Shown in pieces: positions 14,146 to 18,693 of a stretch of DNA of 18,693 nt (within the stretch, counting starts at the first letter, position 1; each line of letters starts with the position of its first letter). The position numbers and the translations under genes were made by a program. The notes under the pieces were generated by a model. It saw nothing but the letters and a program-made list of their open reading frames with translations, did not search any database and had not been told where the DNA came from. The DNA is taken from NCBI GenBank assembly GCA_002839535.1, contig PGYF01000008.1:1-18693 (forward strand), read 5' to 3'. Origin of the DNA: Nitrospira bacterium HGW-Nitrospira-1. GTDB lineage: Bacteria > Nitrospirota > Thermodesulfovibrionia > Thermodesulfovibrionales > UBA6898.

Positions 14146-15654
14146 ATGGACATTGAAAAAGAATATATCCCTGTCACTGTCGACAAGAGCCATATAATCA
14201 CGATCGGCGAAAGGCTTTATACTGAAAGCATTGAGTTTATCCGTGAGATCGTAAACAACGCCTATGATGCAGATGCGACCCTTGTGGAAATTACCGCATC
14301 AGAAGACAGCATCGAAATCAAGGACAATGGAACAGGGATGGACAGGGATGGGCTTAAGCAATACTTCAATATCGGATCGCAGCAGAAGCTTCACACCTCA
14401 CGGTCCCCGGTTTACGGAAGGGACAGGATAGGCCAGTTCGGCATAGGCAAGTTCGCAAGCCTTTCTGCGTGCGAACGTTTCGAGGTCCTGACAAAAATTG
14501 GAGAATTCGTCGGCAGGGTAGTATTTGACAAAAAAGATTGGGAAAAGTCAGGGAATGTCTGGAGTCTCCCTCTTGAGATACTCCCTTCGGACTTCAGGCA
14601 GGTTGACGGCACAACCGTTTTATTGACCGGCATGATCAGAAGGTTTGAGTTGACCGATATTGAAGCCAAAATTATTGAGGGTACCCCGCTCAAGGCGCCT
14701 GATTTTAAGGTAAAACTGAACAGGCATACCATAACGCCGAGGAGCCTTACAGGGCAGAGAATTCCTTTCCTTGAGGGCACGGATTTCGGTCCGGTACATG
14801 GAGAGATAATAATACTGCCACAGGTACTGGCTTCAACAGACGAGCTCGGCATAGAAATAAAGGTGAAGCAGGTTACAGTCAGGAGGGAGCTGTTTGGTAT
14901 GGAGACATGGGGGAAGATTATGGCCCGCGTGAGAGGTGAAGTAAACGCTGATTTTCTTCCAATAACCAGCGACAGGACGGGTTTTATCAAGGATTCGCCT
15001 GAATATAAGGCGTTCCTTGTTGTGATGGAAAAAGTCTTTGAGGACGTCAAAAAAGTCCTGCACAGGCTCACCGCAAAAAAGGAGAGCAGGGTTGTAAGCC
15101 GCGCCCTGAATGAAGCCCTGCATCGCATATATAAGGCGTTGTACCGCAATCCTGAACTTTCGCCCTTTGGGGCGTTCCCGATTGCCGATGAAATTTCAAA
15201 GGGGATAGGAGGGGCTGCTCTTTTATCTGAAAAAAGCAGCGGTGGAAAAGAACAAGTAGCCGGGGATAACGCTGAAAAGGAAAAGCCCGCAGGGAAACTC
15301 GAAAATGAGCAGATCGGGAAAAAGAGGAAGAAAAAACCTAAGGTGAAGAGGCTGACCCCTAACGCTGTCATTAAGAAAATGAAGTTTGGGGAGTCCGGCG
15401 TATCCTGCGTTGTGGACAGTTTCGGTGAAGAAGGAGTAGAGGTGTTTACTGAAGAGACGACGATATATATAAACAGAGACCATCCGTTATATAAAAGGGA
15501 ATCGGCCAGGGTCGATACCCATATCCTTAACCTGGCAAGGCTTATCACACAGGAAATCGCGCTTATGAAAGACTCGAAAAATTCCAGACAGGCATTTGAA
15601 AGACAGTCAAGGCTTCTAAAAGATGCGTTTATTGAAAATGGGCCGGCCTCCTAA
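14146..15654 (+). CDS. GHKL (Hsp90/MORC-like) ATPase of unknown role
   Basis: A 502-residue protein whose first third is a GHKL ATP-binding domain: N-box with Glu34, Asn38 and Asp41, G1 box DNGTGMD (60-66), and the ATP-lid segment GQFGIGKFA (96-104). The arrangement resembles Hsp90, MutL and MORC rather than histidine kinases, and no receiver or phosphoacceptor domain is present. A middle beta-rich region and a basic KKRKKKPKVKR linker near 395-405 precede a small C-terminal domain. Candidate roles are chaperone-like, DNA-linked or defence-linked, none supported by context. No Shine-Dalgarno is visible. It shares 39 bp with the convergent icd. Confidence 0.75.
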   Translation: MDIEKEYIPVTVDKSHIITIGERLYTESIEFIREIVNNAYDADATLVEITASEDSIEIKDNGTGMDRDGLKQYFNIGSQQKLHTSRSPVYGRDRIGQFGIGKFASLSACERFEVLTKIGEFVGRVVFDKKDWEKSGNVWSLPLEILPSDFRQVDGTTVLLTGMIRRFELTDIEAKIIEGTPLKAPDFKVKLNRHTITPRSLTGQRIPFLEGTDFGPVHGEIIILPQVLASTDELGIEIKVKQVTVRRELFGMETWGKIMARVRGEVNADFLPITSDRTGFIKDSPEYKAFLVVMEKVFEDVKKVLHRLTAKKESRVVSRALNEALHRIYKALYRNPELSPFGAFPIADEISKGIGGAALLSEKSSGGKEQVAGDNAEKEKPAGKLENEQIGKKRKKKPKVKRLTPNAVIKKMKFGESGVSCVVDSFGEEGVEVFTEETTIYINRDHPLYKRESARVDTHILNLARLITQEIALMKDSKNSRQAFERQSRLLKDAFIENGPAS

Positions 15655-16860
15655 TTTCTTCCTCAGCCTCTCCACAACAGCGTCTATAAACTCCTCTGTA
15701 TGCGCGAACTTATCAACCTTCGGTTCAGCAATAAGCATCAGGTCTTTTGTCATTATTCCGCTTTCGACTGTCTCGATGACAACAGACTCGACTGTCCTGG
15801 CGAAGTCCACGACCTCAGGGGTATTATCAAGTTCACCCCTTTTCGCCAGTGCGCCTGTCCATGCAAAGATCGAGGCTATGGAATTTGTTGATGTCGGGTT
15901 TCCCTTGAGGTGTTCATAGTAATGCCGCATAACAGTCCCGTGCGCAGCCTCAAACTCATACTTGCCGTCAGGTGATACAAGGACAGACGTCATGAGCCCG
16001 AGGCTTCCAAACCCTGCCGCCACCATGTCTGACATGACGTCTCCGTCATAGTTCATGCATGCCCAGAGCATCCCGCCTTCCGACTTTATCACCTGGGCCA
16101 CCGCATCATCAATAAGGAGATAGCGGTACTGGATGCCGGTTGCCTGAAGTTTATCTTTTATTTTTTCGACTTCGTCTGCGAAGACGTCCCTGAAAAAACC
16201 ATGGTACTGCTTTGAGATCGTATCCTTTGCGCCAAACCAGAGGTCAACCTTTTCGCTTATGGCATACTGAATGCAGGCCTTTGCAAAACTCCGTATGGAA
16301 GGCTCGGTATTATGCATCCCCATTATTACGCCGGGGCCCTTGAATTCATGGATTGCGAGAACCTTTTTTTCTCCTCCTGCATGCGGTGTAAAAACAAATT
16401 CAGCGGCGCCGGGCCTATCCACAACATACTCGACATTATTGTAGATATCACCATATGCGTGACGGCCTATAATAATCGGTTTTTTCCATTTATTGACTGC
16501 GGGGGGGATATTTTTTATGATGATCGGTTTCCTGAAGACTGTCCCGTCGAGGATCGAGCGTATCGTGCCGTTGGGGCTCTTCCACTGCTGTTTTAGGTTG
16601 TACTCTTTTACACGGGCTGCGTTCGGCGTTATCGTTGCGCATTTAACTCCGACTCCTGTCTCCTTGAGCGCAAGCGCTGCTTCAACAGTAACCTTGTCGT
16701 CTGTTTCGTCCCTGCGCCTGATTCCGAGGTCATAGTAACGGAGGTCTATATCCAGGAAAGGCGTTATCAGTTTGTCCTTGATGAAATGCCATATGATCCT
16801 GGTCATCTCATCGCCGTCCATCTCGACTATGGGATTTTTTACTTTAATTTTATCGGCCAT
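15616..16860 (-). CDS. icd: NADP-dependent isocitrate dehydrogenase, eukaryotic-like subfamily II
   Basis: Converts isocitrate to 2-oxoglutarate + CO2 with NADP+, or the reverse in a reductive cycle. The 414 residues follow the homodimeric IDH1/IDH2 type rather than E. coli Icd. Substrate residues are present: SPNGT (Ser95), Arg101, Arg110 and Arg133 in IIGRHAYGD, the counterpart of human IDH1 Arg132. Metal-binding aspartates appear in IDDAVAQ and NYDGDVMSD, and HGTVMRHY carries the arginine and histidine that favour NADP. The start has AGGGGG about 7 bases upstream on the minus strand. It supplies 2-oxoglutarate and NADPH and has no link to the sulfate genes. Its last 13 codons, including the stop, overlap the GHKL gene. 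Confidence 0.95.
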   Translation of the reverse strand: MADKIKVKNPIVEMDGDEMTRIIWHFIKDKLITPFLDIDLRYYDLGIRRRDETDDKVTVEAALALKETGVGVKCATITPNAARVKEYNLKQQWKSPNGTIRSILDGTVFRKPIIIKNIPPAVNKWKKPIIIGRHAYGDIYNNVEYVVDRPGAAEFVFTPHAGGEKKVLAIHEFKGPGVIMGMHNTEPSIRSFAKACIQYAISEKVDLWFGAKDTISKQYHGFFRDVFADEVEKIKDKLQATGIQYRYLLIDDAVAQVIKSEGGMLWACMNYDGDVMSDMVAAGFGSLGLMTSVLVSPDGKYEFEAAHGTVMRHYYEHLKGNPTSTNSIASIFAWTGALAKRGELDNTPEVVDFARTVESVVIETVESGIMTKDLMLIAEPKVDKFAHTEEFIDAVVERLRKKLGGRPIFNKRIF

Positions 16861-16897
16861 TCCTACCCCCTGTGCGTTAAAAAAACTATAGGCACTA

Positions 16898-16926
16898 ATT
16901 TAAATGGTATTGAATAATGATGTCAA
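16898..16926 (-). promoter_or_regulatory. Putative promoter of icd
   Basis: Read on the minus strand, TTGACA (16926-16921) is followed after 17 bases by TTAAAT (16903-16898), about 38 bases before the icd start codon. A TATAGT nearer the gene is an alternative -10. Confidence 0.5.
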
Positions 16927-17020
16927 ATCAGCGGAAAACTGCCCGGTTCAAATTCAAACAAAACAGACTTTTATGATAGGATACTTTTACAGACACTGTT
17001 TGAAAAGGAGCATCGCATGT

Positions 17021-17790
17021 ATGGCTGAAAAATGGCATGGGGAGGTCCCCTGCAGAAAAGAGAGCGCTATTATATACCCTGACAGCAAACGTCTGATACG
17101 AAGTCGCATTCAAACGCTAATTGCGTTGGCTTCGTCGTCAGCTCCTCAACATACCCAACAGTATGCCTTCGTCGCTTCCTCCTTGCCGCCTTGTTATCAT
17201 TTTGAATGCAACTCCGTATGAAAAGATGCGCTCTCTCCGGAGATCATGTTATACAGGGCATTCTGTTCAGAACGGATTCCATCGTTGGATTCGACGAAAA
17301 CGGCAAACTCTGGCGCTGCAACATATCGCAGGAAACTGTCATTGGCGCCATTCCGTGCAAGGCAAAAACCGAGGTTGAGTTTTATCCTGACGGAAGGCTT
17401 CTCATGGGAATACTCTCGAAAGAAACCATGATTGACGGATTGCCGGCAAAGGCAGATACCATGGCGCTCTTTCACGCAAACGGGAATCTCTTCAAATGCA
17501 CCCTTGCCCATAACATCATCACTCAGGGGATTCCTGTAAAAGCAGGCGCAGACCTCTGCTTTTTTGAAAACAAAAAACTCTCTGCGTTTGATCTCTCCGA
17601 AAATATCTCCCTCAAGGCAATACCCTGCCTTGAGGGCACAAGGGTCTGGCTCCACAAAAATGGAGAGCCGGCCGGCTGCACCCCCTCCAGGGACATTAAT
17701 ATTCATGGCGTAACATATACAAAAGGAAGACTGCTCGTCTTCAGGGAAAACGGCAGTGTTATAGACGTCAGGGGTCGAAAGACAGAATAA
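17021..17790 (+). pseudogene. 30-residue-repeat protein gene interrupted by a 125-bp element
   Basis: The gene starts at ATG 17021, behind AAGGAG at 17005-17010. It reads 25 codons ending DSKRL at 17095, is broken by the element at 17096-17220, and resumes at 17221 in another frame to TAA at 17788-17790. Removing 125 bp gives one 214-residue frame. The second part consists of six gap-free repeats of exactly 30 residues, with pattern C.(L/I)S.....(I/G)(I/L)P.KA....F..NG.L. The first 25 residues form a partial seventh in the same register. The repeats recall MORN-like beta-hairpin repeats, but I do not recognise the family. As it stands, the reading stops at 17221. The downstream part may start from ATG 17206 or 17218 but has no ribosome-binding site. 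Confidence 0.75.
17096..17220. mobile_element. MITE-like palindromic element inserted in the repeat-protein gene
   Basis: Ends are ATACGAAGTCGCATTCAAA (17096-17114) and TTTGAATGCAACTCCGTAT (17201-17219), complementary at 17 of 19 positions. TG at 17094-17095 and 17219-17220 could be a 2-bp target duplication, which leaves the exact 3' edge uncertain by two bases. Inside are small hairpins (AACGC/GCGTT at 113-117 and 123-127 of the 17-kb block; CATAC/GTATG at 17150-17165) and two copies of CTTCGTCG. There is no coding capacity, so it would need a transposase in trans. Excision restores the host reading frame. Confidence 0.75.
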
Positions 17791-17831
17791 GATTATCTTC
17801 TGCGAAAATGGAACTGTCATGGAAAAGATGG

Positions 17832-18548
17832 TTAAGCATATCCAAAGAAACTCATCATCCCGCCTGCTACAGCATTGAATTCTTTCTGCTGACTCTCTGT
17901 CCATTCCTCTTTCGGCTGGAGGGTAAAGGCGGGATTGGCATTATAACGTATTTCTGCGAGTTCCCTGTCCGGAATCCTTTTTCCCGTAAATGATTCAAGC
18001 ATATCGAGGGTCTTTTTCTTGTGAATATCCTCTATCCTCAGAATAAGTTTCTGTTCTTCAGGCATTCCCCTCAAGCCTGCGAGAGCCTTCCTGTTTCGGT
18101 AGTCCCATATCCATGCATTCTTCTGAATCGGCGTCATGGAATCCCACTCTTCAAAATACCGGTCATTGCGTAAGGGAACTGTGCCGAACGCATTCTGTTC
18201 ATGCCAGCGTCTGCTGAACGCTGACCTGACAAAGTCTTTTCCATTGCGCGCCGTGAGGATAATTTTTATTTTCGGGTTGAGCAGATACAGAGCATCAATA
18301 AAATATATGTAGAGGTTTGAGGAATCGATAAAGGTTTCTCTGTCAATCCCCTGGTGGAGATCCAGCATAACCATAATCCTCTTTTCAACTGTGTCGAAAG
18401 GGTCAGAGCGAGGGTCTGCATGCAAAAAATATTTCTCCAGGATGTAATTCACCCTGAACTCATGGCGGCCGCCCAACAGCTTTGCCATTGTCTCTGTCCC
18501 TGATCTGCCTGTGCCTGTGATAATCAACACGCCAATTCCCTCTTCCAT
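17832..18548 (-). CDS. Sulfotransferase-family protein
   Basis: A 238-residue protein with the 5' phosphosulfate-binding loop GTGRSGTETMAKLL close to the N-terminus (about 12-25) and the 3'-phosphate segment ARNGKDFVRSAFSRRW near residues 99-114, the two landmarks of PAPS-dependent sulfotransferases. It would transfer sulfate from PAPS to a carbohydrate or other acceptor; the substrate is unknown. ATG at 18548 has no SD. An in-frame GTG at 18530 has GAGG of GAAGAGGG at good spacing, and a promoter-like TTGACA at 18579-18574 with TAAAAA at 18555-18550 would begin transcription inside the ATG-started frame, so the true protein may be 232 residues. No APS kinase is in the window. Ends 41 bp from the broken repeat gene. 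Confidence 0.78.
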   Translation of the reverse strand: MEEGIGVLIITGTGRSGTETMAKLLGGRHEFRVNYILEKYFLHADPRSDPFDTVEKRIMVMLDLHQGIDRETFIDSSNLYIYFIDALYLLNPKIKIILTARNGKDFVRSAFSRRWHEQNAFGTVPLRNDRYFEEWDSMTPIQKNAWIWDYRNRKALAGLRGMPEEQKLILRIEDIHKKKTLDMLESFTGKRIPDRELAEIRYNANPAFTLQPKEEWTESQQKEFNAVAGGMMSFFGYA

Positions 18549-18549
18549 G

Positions 18550-18579
18550 TTTTTAATGGATACCTGCCTTTATTGTCAA
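18550..18579 (-). promoter_or_regulatory. Putative promoter of the sulfotransferase gene
   Basis: On the minus strand TTGACA (18579-18574) is followed after 18 bases by TAAAAA (18555-18550). The expected start point, near 18543, lies downstream of the annotated ATG and favours the GTG at 18530. Confidence 0.4.
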
Positions 18580-18595
18580 CCCAAAAAGTTCGGTT

Positions 18596-18693
18596 TGTCA
18601 TACCAAAATAGAAATGTCCGGTTTCGCCAAAATAGAAATGTCCGCTTTTAAGAATGTTAGACTGCCTCTTTTTAGAAGGAGGCAGGATGGCAG
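18596..18693 (+). mobile_element. Probable left end of an insertion sequence (IS21-like), cut by window end
   Basis: CCAAAATAGAAATGTCCG occurs twice, at 18603-18620 and 18627-18644, identical over 18 bp with a 24-bp period, just inside a TGTCA at 18596. Multiple short terminal repeats next to a TGT-type tip, followed by a gene start, are typical of IS21-family ends. The family is inferred from pattern and memory, since the transposase is not in the window. Confidence 0.55.
18687..18693 (+). CDS. Start of a gene, probably the IS transposase (partial)
   Basis: ATG at 18687 is preceded by AAGGAGG at 18676-18682, a good ribosome-binding site, and lies about 90 bases inside the presumed IS tip. 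Only two codons (Met-Ala) are visible, so identity rests on the repeats upstream. Confidence 0.4.

Noticed and set aside
14412..15548. 378-codon open frame on the minus strand
   Set aside because: It is antisense to the GHKL ATPase, whose N-box, G1 and lid motifs are clear on the plus strand. The antisense product is Ser/Phe-rich low-complexity protein with no recognisable domain.
17097..17218. Tc1/mariner (IS630)-type insertion with TA duplication
   Set aside because: TA occurs near both ends, but removing the element plus one TA (120 bp) leaves an in-frame TGA. Removing 125 bp restores the gene.
17197..17904. 235-codon open frame on the minus strand
   Set aside because: It is antisense to six exact 30-residue repeats on the plus strand and overlaps the sulfotransferase end; its protein shows no repeat or motif.

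Overview
The window looks like the chromosome of an anaerobic dissimilatory sulfate reducer, or a sulfur disproportionator using the same pathway. Gene order, the Cys4 zinc-type adenylate kinase, moderate G+C and AGA/AGG-rich arginine usage fit an uncultured Nitrospirota (Thermodesulfovibrionia-like) lineage. That placement is an inference from family resemblance; no marker gene here settles it, and a deltaproteobacterial-type sulfate reducer is the alternative.

Layout. Positions 1-285 hold the tail of an unknown gene, a terminator and a promoter. Positions 286-12736 are a plus-strand block: adk, sat, aprB, aprA, a 273-bp structured gap, qmoA, qmoB, qmoC, a RelE-type toxin-antitoxin pair with its own promoter and operator, a possible 19-residue leader peptide, and hppA closed by a strong terminator. 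Then come a YkgJ-type cysteine-cluster protein (12883-13824), a 321-bp gap holding a large inverted repeat around six 15-bp tandem units, a GHKL-ATPase that may have a leaderless mRNA (14146-15654), and NADP isocitrate dehydrogenase on the minus strand overlapping it tail to tail. The last 1.8 kb is accessory: a 30-residue-repeat protein gene broken by a 125-bp MITE-like element, a minus-strand sulfotransferase, and what looks like the left end of an insertion sequence running out of the window.

How the genes work together. Sat turns sulfate and ATP into APS and PPi. The membrane pyrophosphatase HppA can use the PPi to pump protons. AprBA reduces APS to sulfite and AMP, taking electrons from the membrane quinol complex QmoABC. 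Adk converts AMP plus ATP to two ADP. The block therefore holds the first half of sulfate reduction together with recycling of both by-products. Dsr genes for sulfite reduction are not in the window.

Most notable observations: (1) sat uses only CGT/CGC for arginine (14 of 14) while flanking adk, aprB and aprA use AGA/AGG almost exclusively, suggesting sat was acquired from elsewhere. (2) Removing exactly 125 bp from the 17.1-kb region restores both the reading frame and the exact 30-residue repeat register of the broken gene. (3) Several uncatalogued structured intergenic elements lie near 2.2, 4.9 and 13.9 kb. (4) The RelE-type toxin carries a Cys-rich, probably metal-binding insertion.
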